64,000 nt of DNA from Trichoplusia ni (lineage: Eukaryota; Arthropoda; Insecta; Lepidoptera; Noctuidae): the NCBI RefSeq assembly GCF_003590095.1, contig NC_039499.1:930001-994000 (forward strand). The letters run 5' to 3'. Within the stretch, counting starts at the first letter, position 1. The number at the start of each line of letters is the position of its first letter. This document shows positions 23,901 through 36,070 of the stretch, one piece after another. The notes under the pieces are model-generated. The model saw only the letters and a list, made by a program, of their open reading frames with translations. It had not been told where the DNA came from and ran no database searches. The translations under genes were made by a program, and so were the position numbers.

Positions 23901-26224
23901 TCGACTACCTAATTATCAATCGGTCAAGGCCATATTATAGCATCGATCCAATTGCCGATTATGATCATCGGAAGGATTTAGATAATTGGATGAACTCACT
24001 CATTATGTAGATTACTCATTTTGTAAGCCGAGGCTATATAAGGACATCGGTTTCAAGGACAGCCTTACATGTCGAAAATAAGTGTGTTATGAGCTTTCAT
24101 GAAAAAAATCTAACAATGTTTAGCTTTAAAACCCCAACTATAGCAAATACATGGATAGCAAAATAATCGGCAATTATAGTCGAGAAACAGCTCAACAATC
24201 TATTGTAGATGCAGAGCTATAAAATTATAAAGATAAGAAATTTTATTCCAGTATAAATTACAAGCTTATTTTAACATCAACCTTCTTGCTTAAAGATTAA
24301 TAACACCGAGGTGTTACTGATCAGATCAATCTTCGTTGTAAACATTCTGCAGAATTCTGAGCCGTGCAATTTTATATAATCTTTTTCAGTCTCAGATACT
24401 TTTCTTACAAGATTTTCTGACTATCTCAGGCGGTATAGATTCTTTGTTAGACATAATCCGATAACATGCGATAGTATTCTGATAGACGTAACATGTGCAG
24501 TGATAATGCCAGACAATACAATAAATCTAAATCAAGGACCTGATAAATACATACAAACATTAAACAGCTTGTTCTTATGCATTTCATTTTCCATTAACAA
24601 GCAAGCAAGGTAATTTTAAATGAACAAGTTCAAGAAAATAAGTGCTCCTCAAACGTTTTCAAAGGAAATGCACAGCGTCTGTACCAGGTAGTGTTAAACA
24701 AGGTGACCTATATTTTCTCCGCAGATTTCTATTAATTAGGAACCGATGCCGAGGAGCTTGGCACGTCGCCAAGATCTGGAAAACAATGCAAGCCTTGACT
24801 CATTCCTCGTTAATTGGCTTACTTTTTCGGGGGCAATAAAAATTGGTTTAAATTTGTACAATAGTGTTTATAAACTATTCCGAAACAGCTGCTGAGGTAA
24901 TCACCGGTTGAAAAATATTTGCATGTTTCATGTAAAGTATTCTGTGTTCGTTCCAATTTGTGCGATGCAGAGTCGTGCTGTTGTGACTAAAGAGGCTATA
25001 AATAAATAAGCTTCAGCAACTTAACGGCGCTTAAACATTATGGCTTGGATGTATGTAGGTATATGTTGCTGACGAGGTAAAGGGGACTTTAATAGCGGCG
25101 TCGCGTCGCACCTGTCCAGTGAAGCAGACACTAACGCAGCAAAGGACGCTCGTAGACGCGAACTATAATAAGTTTACCGCCACCTCTCCGGTGTGAGCCG
25201 CTCGAACATAACTAACCGCAGCCAGCTAAAATAAACCGATAAATGCAGCAAAAATAGAGCAACTACGAATAAAAATCAGACTTTAAAGGCCAAAGTGATA
25301 GAGCAAACAGGGACGTCAATTTTTTTCTATTACATTTGGTGTCAGCCCAATTATTAGACTATCAAACTTTGAACAGTTGCCATGTGAAAAGGATGCGTTG
25401 AGTCATTTTAGTCGACAAGTATAAAATTTAATCAACAGCTTACATTTTATACCCACCTTGTCCAAGATCGTAAAACTCGAAGCGGACACAAATTACGGAA
25501 CGAAATATTATAATCTCGAACAGAGGCATCCATCTCATCAGAAATTGAGGAAACGTTTATCAAAAATAAAATGCTTGCGGCAATTCCAAACAGCGCCATT
25601 TACTAGTGCGGAACGAAAGCAATCTGAAGGGACAGGATGAAAAGAAACGTACGCGCAAAGATGATACTTGACCCAATAAAATAGCAGATGTACGAGGACC
25701 GGGTCACTTCGGATATTGTTCAAATCAATTGGTAAGTGGAGCATAATTGTGACTTTTAAAAGTGAGTTCTAATTTAAAGAAGTGGGTTTTCATTCTATCT
25801 GCTAAGTGGATTTTATATATTACATATTACGTTGCTTACTAATAAGTCTGTCTTGATAGCTATCGGAGTACCTACTTACGTCACTTTAAGGGCAAATTGC
25901 ACTTTTTCTATAAATTTACTAACTCAAGCTATCTACAAAATAATAATTGCTTTGCTGTAAGTTTCAAGAGCAAATGCTCTGAACAAGGTTCGAAATCAGA
26001 AATCTTCCGTACAAACAGCGATATTTCCGCCTTCCGCCCCTTCCGATGTCTGCCGCCTGAAATAACGCCCGCATCTTTACCGGGATAAATCAGGAAATAT
26101 TCTTCCAAGAGTTTAAGTTACTACTTTTATATTGAATTCTGTTATGCCATATAAGAACATAGAATTTCGGCTAAGTTGAGATATAGATTCGTTGAAGTTT
26201 TTAGTAGCGGGCTTACAGCCACGT
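20986..26224. other. Non-coding stretch with two moderately GC-rich patches
   Basis: Patches at about 22320-22560 and 25080-25210 have more CpG than the surroundings. A donor-like GTAAGTACC at 22692 ends an open frame from 22497, possibly an exon, but neither protein similarity nor a partner exon was seen. Confidence 0.4.
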
Positions 26225-26345
26225 CTCAGTGTAATATATTTGCGGGTGTAGGAGAATGATGTCGATCTGCGCCATGTACTGGCTGTCACGCTTCTACAAC
26301 CAATGCAATATTACTTTAAGTCGTGGTGGTTGACCCTCTGAAAGA
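26225..26345 (+). repeat. Dispersed repeat family R1w, copy A
   Basis: Blocks: GCGCCATGTACTGG, TGTCACGCTTCTACAACCAA, AATATTACTTTAAG and GTGGTGGTTGACCCTC. Four diverged copies occur in the window (see 35985, 56030 and 57300). Family unnamed by me; no coding. Confidence 0.45.
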
Positions 26346-29300
26346 TTGACTTCAGACTCCCTGGCGAAGTGGCAAAAACATGTGGTTATTAAAATATTAA
26401 TATAATAGTTAATACATTTTAACTTGGACAGCGGAGCCTTTGTTATAGGGTTCTATTTGCGAATTTTGGGAAGGAGCCCTAAAAAGGTAGTATTGAGTAT
26501 ACTGTATATCACGTAAGTATAGGATTCGACAAACATAAAAAGGTACATGGTGCCACGATTGACGGTCTTCTAAAAGCTATCTTCTACATGCAACCGTTGA
26601 ATTGGCTTCATTGCGAAGGAGCAACATTCGTGCATATAGCCCTCGGTGCATACACATCAATCCACAAACATTATCCTGGTTAAAATCAAATTGACAGGCC
26701 GCTTGCATGAAGCTTATGCTTCGGTGGCAGAGTCCCAGCTTACGAACGATTCAATTCGGCGCTATTCCCGAAATTGACATTTTAAACAGGGCGTCCTTGT
26801 AAATGACATAAGGCTAATTCGGAAAGTCATGATCATTAGGGGGGGAGGACACTAATGCTGAGATTTTAGTTAAACGTGTTATGGTTAGAATATTATCACT
26901 AAATTATTTTGAGCTCTGATTTGTACATTGCTGTTTAAAGAATAAAATATTGCCTTGTACTGAAAAATTATGATAAGAACGAATTTATAAAAAAAAAATA
27001 GAAACTTCAATAAATCTAAAGGTAGACAATTTTTTTGTAACAATATTTTTTGGTACCAAAAAAATCCTTTTGTGTTCCATTGCCGGACAACGGCTAAATA
27101 AATTATGGTTGTAATACAATGATACACCGTAGTAAATTTCTGGATTCCAAAGGGTCTGTACACACCGATACATTCGAGGATTCGTTTCAGCGAAATAAAT
27201 ATCAATGACGTATGGCTTTACATAACTCTGTTCACAAAAGCTTGGCGACAAGTACTCTGATGATACAAAGAGAATGTACAAAGCAAGATTAACTAGTGTG
27301 GACCCAGCTTTATACCAATTCAGTGTTGCCAAGCTCGTTAAACGGGCGCTGCAACTGAAAAGGTTATTCAATTTGTAAATTTACGCGACGCTGACGATTG
27401 ACTGGGCTAAGATTTTTACGTAGAATTTAACAATTCTGGTTCCAATTTGATAATATTTTATTAGTGCCTTAAAAATAATAAAAGTAGTTAATATATTTTT
27501 TATTGTTACTACATATTACGAATATATAACCTTTCATGACTAAATGTTTGATGAACGAATCGACGGATCTTCGAATCAAAATCCATGGCTACCTATTTCG
27601 TTCTCAATGAAAGTTATAATTGGAAAACCGTTTGCCAAAATGTTGTTTCAGTAGTTGGTAATTTCGTAGGTACTGTTGTAAAACTGATTAATAATAATAA
27701 TTAATAACTTTTTGGTTTTATGTAGACAAATAAATTAAATCTGTCTGGTGATGTGTCAAGTAATCACATTTGGCTCATGTATAATATTACCTATATTAAA
27801 CTAACCTAACCGAAAACCTCAATCTTAGCTTTTAAAACAATATATTTATTCTTTGATACAAATATAATTGAATTGCTTTTTTTATTAATTTTAAAAGTAA
27901 TAAAAAGTCAAGTCCCAAATAACATTAAATATCTTCATTTCAGATTACAAGAATATATGAATAAATATTTTAATCTGTGCCTTAATCGGCGCAGCTTTGA
28001 TACTTGCAATATACGGAAACGTTACAATCTGTTAAATCTCTGGAATAACCAAAACAATTCATTAGAACCCAGTTTGCAATAGTTTGCATTACCGTCACTC
28101 TGTTTCTCATGAATATTCCGGTCTAGGTTTTGAGGGTTCACTGTTTCCCGCAAAGATAATATTCTTAGCGCTATTAAACTCCGATAGTGGACCCAAGAAA
28201 CTTCATTGTTCATTCGATTTCAGTATCTTACAAACAACCTTTTGACTGAAAAGGTTTTATTTATTTACTTATTTAAATGTATCGCTTTATTTTAGAAGAA
28301 GAATAAAGAAATAGATGCACGAAACAATCTTTTTTTTTTAGAATGCAGATTAGTATTTTTTCTACAGTTATTACTCTTACGGTAATTAAAGGACTTACGA
28401 AAAAAATACATTGTTAATTATTAGACATTACAATATATACCGTAAGATAACAGCAATATCATCGAATACTAGTACATTAGACACATCTATTTCAAACACA
28501 GCACAAATAAAATACTAACTAATTATAACCAACATTCTACCAAAATATTTGTTAATACCGAAATGCCGAAACTATTTACGTTGCTGTCAGTTGCAAACCG
28601 TACATTATTTTTTTACGTCAGAATCATAATTAATGCGATAATTTTCAACACGCGGTGACATGTACGTACAATGAATACATCTGACTGACAAAATGGTGGC
28701 ACAAATTTTACGCGGGACGTCTCTCTCGAGTGACGTGTGATCTTTGCTTAATTATACCATAGGGCTGACTGTTCTTTGTTTTCTGGCCACTACGGAAAGT
28801 TAATTATATTGTTTTTCTTCAAAGGTTTTTTGAGTGAGTGTGCGTACAGGGAAAGCATTGGAAGGTATAGTTTTAACTTTTAAAGTATAATGCTGATAGA
28901 CAAATATTCTATGTATGTATAATATATGAACATATCTCCCAAGTAATGAGATAAATACCTATTTCTATTAAAATAAAAAAAACAGACAGGAAAATCGGTT
29001 CACTTCGATATTAATTTTGTTATAGTACACCAGGTCTGCCTGTCTTTAAAATTCTGGACATAAAATACATAACACAAAGGTAACTCAGACATTTTTCTCA
29101 GTCGGCACTCACTAAATAAACAAAAATCTCTACGTAGCGTAAAATCCTAATAAGAGCAAAAATGTTCTAAAAGCGGCGATCCGGATAAAACATTTAAGCG
29201 AATATTATAAAGAATTCACTCTACAACATCAGCTGTTTTTGACCCTCGGAAAAACAAAATAGCGAGTTTTCCTAGCGTCCATTTTAATAAAAAGCTTTGA

Positions 29301-32300
29301 ATTCTTGATCAAGGGAACAGTCTTTTTAACATATACAAAATCAGACTACTAAAACGTATTTTTTTTGGGTTTTTTATACCTTTTTTTCTGGTCATTTAAG
29401 GCTCGGACAAAAATAATCCCACTTCCCTGAATTTTGTGAAAGATGACTTATACTCGTGTATAGGGATAATTATTCTAAACTGTAGCCTCATTCAAGGGCG
29501 ATTAATAATTAAAATAATTAATTAAAATAGTTATTAGGTTATTAATTTATTGCTTCAATAATTTAACAATTCCCCTGCCCTGGTACGGACAGCTTCAATC
29601 ATGATTAACAAAAATGTGTTATTAACCTTAAAATGTGATGATATAGAAACATATGTAGTATTATGTAGGCACCAAAGCTGGACACACTTTTTTTTCGACT
29701 GTTCTTTAAAGTTTCTTAAATTGCACTCGTATATGCCTACATATTACTTATCCTTAATTACCTCACATATAAGCTTTCCAAACATCAAAAATAGTATTGG
29801 ACGCATCTAACTGCATACTTCCTGTGTAAACGAGTGTTATAGTTTAGTCTGGCCTCAATTATAACAAAACTTAGATCATGATTGATGATCTGCGGAAAGT
29901 TGTGAAAACACAACTCGAACCGATATAGTCTGGCATGACTCGAACTAGACTGACACTAAGGGGATACACGTATCGGCATTAATCAAAAACTGTAAATATG
30001 ATAAATAAGATTATTCGAAAGTAAGATTTTGAGGGGAAATTTAGGTTAATGTCATGTTTTTGAAATTGTTGACCTAACTGGTCAATAATTTCAATGCATG
30101 AAAGATTGAGGCATGAATTAGCTTGAAAAAATGTTAAAGGGGTGAAATAAAATACCAAAGTTAGCGAAACATCTATGAAAATAAACGAACATTTAAGACA
30201 AATAAATGATATTTAATCTCTTTAAAAACAACGGTTTAAAGAGAAGAGGGAGAGAATTATAGAACATAATCCGTAGAACAAAGGTCTTTATTCTAAATGA
30301 ATCAGCCACACAACCGATATTATTGGGCCTCATGTTGAGAATAAAAAAGCATAAAACTAACCAGGAATTAACGAAGTAAAGATCCTAAGACCATTCATCA
30401 AATGATGAACTGGTATGAAAATATTCCGAAAATGGGAATTAAATTCCGAAGATCGATTCAGAGTTTAAATTTTCCCATGTTTTTTCTGTAACATTGTTTC
30501 TATAAACCAGCATGTCTGCTTAAAGCTCAACTTGACAGAAACTAAGTTATCTCACTAAATTGGTCTGTTGTCCTATTTAATTAAGTTACTAACCTAAATA
30601 AACTAACAATCGGTCAATTTGCTACAACATGGGTTAAATATATTTTCGTTGTTAGGGTTGGGCTGGTTGGACCCTTTGAAACATTTGAGTAAGTAGAATT
30701 CTAACCACAACTTTCCCTAAGTGTAAATTGATTTAAGCAAAGTAATAATAAGTTTTTATTGCCATCAATGCTTTTTCGTCGTCTTTCAAACACAATTTTC
30801 ACACGCGGCAACATTCAACTGATTTAAAAAATTACAAGTTTTCCATATAATGTTAACCTCTTTCCTTCTTGAAAAAAAAACATTAATAAAATTAAACACA
30901 AACTATAGAAACTTCGTGATACGGCGCAAACTATAATTATTATGCATAAATTACTCATATTAATAATAGTTTTAAATGTCATATAACTGGTTACGTCCTG
31001 AATATTTAAAACCTTATTTGAATTTTCCATTTTGTTATGCTAAAACTATTTAGGTCAGTATGTTATTGAGGCTCCCGTAGTACGTCATGCATTGATGTAT
31101 AGGCCTTGTATGAGCTAGGATTTAAAATGTGGAACTGGACTGGGAATGAAACGTAAAAATGTATTTAGCCAGAAATTAATTTGCTTGACTTAAGTAGTTT
31201 TTAAATATTTGAAATATAAACAAACTCTATCGAATATTTTTTATTCATTCACAAGATTCAATAAAATAAAAAATAAACAAAAAAAGTTTAAAGATAAACA
31301 ATTTTGTTCTTAATTATTAAAAAACACCGTCACAATGTAATTTCAAGCTTTCGTTTTCGCTAGCTATTCTCAAATGCTGTTGTCAAAATTTTATAAAATT
31401 TAAGTTTATAAATCTTATATTTTAACTTCAAATATATTTTACAAAATGAGGTAGAAAATTAGCCATAAACAGACAAAAAACTGTGAAAATCTTCAGCAGA
31501 ATTTATGCCTGAGCTACAAATATTTAAAAAATGTAAGATTTCGACTAAATTCTGATCCATTGGATAATTTATTAAAATCGCCATCCAATAATCTTGTAGT
31601 GTAAAAATGGTAGTATGCGAAGTATCGCAATAGCGTAGGTAGAAAAAAATGTTTTTCTTTACATTCTCTATATACTTTTGCTCCTCCAAATGTTTGGGAT
31701 AAATTACGCTGAAGGTTAAGTGTACAAAAATAAGTAAATCAATACTCGTACCTACCATTCATATTTAATTCGGTTCTGTATTTATACACATCTGCCTACG
31801 CTCGAATAGCGACAGCGCGTTCCCGCAAAAAGGGTTAGCCCACTTAAGGATTTTATAAATACGTGGATTAATTATGTCTTTGAAGCCTGTCAACAATTAG
31901 TGGATTAATTGTTTTACCTGGATTTATATTTAAGCGGATAATGTTTCAAGGAAACAAAGTATCCCCAGGTATAAATAAATAACACCTGCTTTAGTGTTCG
32001 CGGTTTATGATTCCGATATTTCGGTGAAAGTGTTTTCATGTCGGCATCCGCTGCCTGTTCTAACAAACAAACACCGGATTAATTTATTGATATACGCTTT
32101 TGATTAAAGACAAACTAAGAAAACAGATTTGGCACTACTCCATTTGTACCTGTGTAAATATACCTTAGTTAGTTGTTTAATTATGAAACGCGAAACAACC
32201 GCACTACATCAAACGCGACTAAATATTAGCGAAACAGAGCAGAGATATACCATCAATATTAGAGTTGTGTAGGTATATTGTCAAACTGATCTTGTGAAGA

Positions 32301-32539
32301 CATTTGTTGCTCCAATATCCTTTCAATAAATGCTATATCCTGGATCGCGTACAGCCGCACACCGAACGCTCAAATTTAGATACGAGTATTTCATAACAGA
32401 ACATTTTGCGCACGTGCTTTGTGTTTGCATTACTCACGATATGATCGTATTTTTTATCGCGATTGAGTTTGAGTAGGCGGCTGTATGCTGAATCTCATGC
32501 GGAGTGAATGCATGTAGAGTGTAGAAGGTGGAATGCACT
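26346..32539. other. Non-coding, AT-rich
   Basis: Contains overlapping minus-strand ORFs at 26885-27371 (106 and 128 codons) in two frames of the same DNA, with no recognised domain. No RNA gene or element was identified elsewhere in the stretch. Confidence 0.45.
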
Positions 32540-32724
32540 CACCGACGTGAGCCGCGCCGCTTTGGCGGGATCGATCTAGCGCGGCCGGGCCGAGCCGGCC
32601 ATCGGAGCCCGCACACGGTACTCGCGACCGCACTACACTGCACTTGATACTTCTTTATCTTCCAACAGTCGATCACTAAACTTTCACTTGTTCACCACTA
32701 ACGTCCAATCCTGTCTGGTCCTGT
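32540..32724 (+). promoter_or_regulatory. GC-rich promoter-like island with probable non-coding first exon ending in a splice donor
   Basis: The island at 32550-32635 (GCCGCGCCGC, GCGGCCGGGCCGAGCCGGCC) is followed by about 90 bp of pyrimidine-rich sequence without any ATG, then the strong donor CTGT|GTAAGTAT at 32725. This is the layout of a promoter plus an untranslated first exon of a plus-strand transcript. No partner exon was identified downstream, so the host gene is unknown. Confidence 0.45.
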
Positions 32725-32971
32725 GTAAGTATACATAAAAAATATAGATGATCGCAAAAAATACCTATTAATTAAATATGAAAGGTATTAATGTGCTCTT
32801 TAGTCTTGTTACATAAAACTATTGAGTTGGTATGTGGTATTTATACCCAAATTATAAAAGCGTATATCGATCTAGATATCAGCAGAGATACTACGTATCT
32901 ACGATAAGTTCAGGGCCTTTATGACCGCAGAATTGTCGAATGATCCCGTGTTGCTAACACAAACGGCTCAA

Positions 32972-32999
32972 GCAATCAGTTACCAATCAGTTACCAATC
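32972..32999. repeat. Small tandem repeat, 11-bp unit CAATCAGTTAC
   Basis: Two complete units CAATCAGTTAC plus a third partial CAAT. Confidence 0.6.
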
Positions 33000-34704
33000 C
33001 TGTATCTATAATATTCAACACATTCATTGATTTTAAAATGCATAATACTGTTATCGCAACACATCAGCCACTGATTTTGTATTTACACCATTTATCTTTA
33101 TGAGAAGTATCGGTACGATCTAATTTCATAGTTTGCTGCACGTCTGCTAGGTAATGGATGTAGTCTTGTTCCCTCAGACAACAACAACGCGTTGCGCTTT
33201 AATATCGTTTGGAAGATAGTATTTGAACTATGATGGATTGCAGTCCATCTTTAATGGATTAGACTTCCAGCACAGCTTCAGTTGGGGCGTGTACCAAGCA
33301 CAATAAATAAACCGTCTGTTCACATAAATATTCCATTAGAATCAGGAATTCTTATTTATTAATTTCACTATAACCACCGCAGCTGTGCCTGTATTCATTC
33401 AAGGCGAAAATAGAAAAATCTCTGCTGAATCCGCCCAAGCCGAGGAAATTTATCGCTCAAGGTCAAAGACTTTATCGATATCACCTTGCTGAATCATTCA
33501 TTACGACAAAACGCATAAATCTACATTTAGAATGTAACAATGATAAGGTTAAATGTTTTGATAAACTATTCCTGATAATGTCTACTGTTTGTTGTCGACT
33601 GTCGCTAGTTATTCAAGCTGACATAGAGCGGGATATGGCGCTTAAATCAAAAGATAATGCCCCCGGGTTCCGACGGCTGGGTTCCTTTGTGTGAATGTAA
33701 ATATTGAGTGGTAAGGACCCCGCAAATCGCCGCACCGAATCCCGAAGGACAGTGATTTCCTTGCAAATTGATCCGAACGAAATATTCAAATACGTACAGC
33801 CCTACTGTCTTGTTTAAAACTTTTTTCAACACGAGGTAATAAATACAAGGGTCTTTACTTAAGACTTTTTTTATGCTTACTACAAAGTTTTTTCGAATTA
33901 AGAAATTGAATTTGTTGGAAAAGGAAAATTGAATTTGAATTTTGTGAGATACCTTGGAATGAAATGATTTTAAAATATTTAAAACAGAAACAGTAACAAA
34001 CAAACTATTAATTACATTATTGGTAGAAAAAAATATTTATAATAAATTAATTAGTTTCATAGGCATCGTTAAAGAGGTATTGCTACAGCTTTCTGAAACG
34101 TATGCGCTTAAAAGCATTCTAGATTAATCTGCAAGAAGGTATTTTAAACACGAATGATTTAATTGTAAGGTATTTTAAGCTTAGCAATAATATTCATTCG
34201 GTACTTTACGTTAAAACCTAGAGTCATAATTTTTTTATCATGAATTTAATAGAGCATAAAATTAACAAATTTATTGTACCTCAATTTCTCTTTTAATGAA
34301 TTTTCAGATAAGATAAGAATTTAAAGCTTATAAGATAATTTATGTTGCACTGAATTATTGAAATATTTTTGATCCAGATACCTATTAGTCGTTGTAATAA
34401 TACATGTCTAGTATGTATATTGCAAATCTATTTTAAAATCTAAATTTCCTTATAATATACTTACACTAAGAAGACCAGTTTAGGGCATAATACTTAAACA
34501 AGTAATAAAAAACAAAAGACCCGCGATAATAACGAACTTAAAAGCACTTTTAAATAATTTTACGACTTCTTAAAAGAATCAGACGATTTTCAAACAAATA
34601 TTTTGACTGAGAGAAATCACGAAGACGTCTTTTGTTAAAAGAAAATTTGTTTGATTGATTGATAATTAGACACGTGTTTTGAACCGGAAAAGTGTATGTG
34701 TTCG

Positions 34705-34855
34705 GTCGGGGGTGTGTAGAAGCGCGCGCGTGGCGGCGGCGGCGACGCGGTTACACTGACTGACGGCGGGCCGGGCGCGGGCCGCGCGGGCCGGCGCAAC
34801 AGATACGCCACAGGTTGGGCCCGGGCATCCACCCGCCGCCCCGCTCCCACCAATT
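34705..34855. promoter_or_regulatory. CpG-rich island (possible promoter, strand unclear)
   Basis: About 150 bp of extreme GC content with GGC triplets and dense CpG (GCGCGCGCGTGGCGGCGGCG, GGGCCGGGCGCGGGCCGCGC) in an AT-rich setting. The minus-strand text contains a GC box (GGGGCGG) and an initiator-like TCAGTCAGT. An ORF on the minus strand through the island (34635-34853) is rich in Pro/Arg/Ala, as expected for a compositional artefact. It may be another alternative promoter of the gene starting at 32.6 or 59.0 kb. Confidence 0.4.
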
Positions 34856-35984
34856 TACATCCTCATTATCGTCTCCTGAACACCAGTCCACCATCACATG
34901 ACTTACAAGCTCACTTCTAACTTATCTCCTTCCTCCAACTAGTATCTAATAACTCTCATCATACATAATTTTTTCAGGAAAATCTAATAAAGCATTTATT
35001 TGGAAGGTTACAATTTTTCTTTGTGCCAGTTTCTTTCTTAGAGTTTATCGGATTTGTTTTGTTGCGTTGCCTCGGAATAATCTAATATAATTTTGCTTAT
35101 TTAGGAAATCCCTTTGAGGGTTGAGCAGGCTACGCAGGACTCGTGTTCGTGACTCACGACCATTTGACTTTATTTACTGTCGAGAATTGGAGACATACAT
35201 CTTCTAACATACCAAATAATTTGTTAGAAATGTAATGCCACTAGGTAGAAATAAATTGGCTAGTGAGTTATGTTACTGCTCCCATCATTCTGAGAGCCGG
35301 TACTTCATCATGAAGGTTTTATGTGTTATGAAACACATTAGTGTCACAACTCTTTCATTATTAGTATTTTATACACTAAATAAAATTTTTCGTGTTAGTT
35401 TTAAATGAACAAAGTGGCAGTTGTTCACAGTTAGAAGTGAAATGAGAATTGTTTTGTGTTTTCGGCGCGTTGTTTTCTCTGTGTCTACTCAAAAACTTCT
35501 AATTAATTTGACAGCGTGACTTGTTGGAAAAGTAATTTCAACTTTTAAGGTAAGAGCGGAACTGTGTGTGAATAGCTGTAATTGTCGTCATCCTTTTGAT
35601 CGGTAAGTGTTACTTAAACTCTTATTTGATTCTCGTTAAAATAAGTTAAACGATAAGGTCAAGGAGAGCAAACACTAAAACCCTAATTTTAAACGGTTGT
35701 TTAAAATTTGCCGTCTTACTTTTATTAAATAACAAATAAAATATAAAAAAATGTCTTCTCGTCGTCCACTGCAGAACATTAAGAATGAAATTTTCTTTTT
35801 TCTTTCCTATCCTATTTAGAACCAAGCAGGCGTAGCAACTATCAGCCTATCGATTTATTAACCATTATCGTGCAGTATTGTTAAAGGTCATACGCAATAT
35901 GGCTGTCGCGTCATCACGTTGGTAACACAGCCTACTCAGTCTGTCTGCCAGCTCTACTCTTGCAAATAATAAAACTGCAGATGT

Positions 35985-36070
35985 TGAAGCGGGACAGCGC
36001 TATAAATGTAGAGCGGCATCTCCCTTCCACAAAAACAATTATATTACTTTTAACTGTAGTGGTAGGTCCT
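35985..36070 (+). repeat. Dispersed repeat family R1w, copy B
   Basis: GGCATCTCCCTTCCACAAAA, ATTATATTACTTTTAACTGT and GTGGTAGGTCCTC line up with copies A and C in order and spacing. Confidence 0.4.

Noticed and set aside
24642..24839. 65-codon plus-strand ORF with a moderately GC-rich 3' half
   Set aside because: No domain recognised; length expected by chance in 64 kb.
33647..34003. 118-codon minus-strand ORF
   Set aside because: Mostly AT-driven Phe/Lys/Ile composition, no domain, no splice or promoter context.
34635..34853. 72-codon minus-strand ORF in the 34.7-kb island
   Set aside because: Low-complexity Pro/Arg/Ala translation of a CpG island; no domain.
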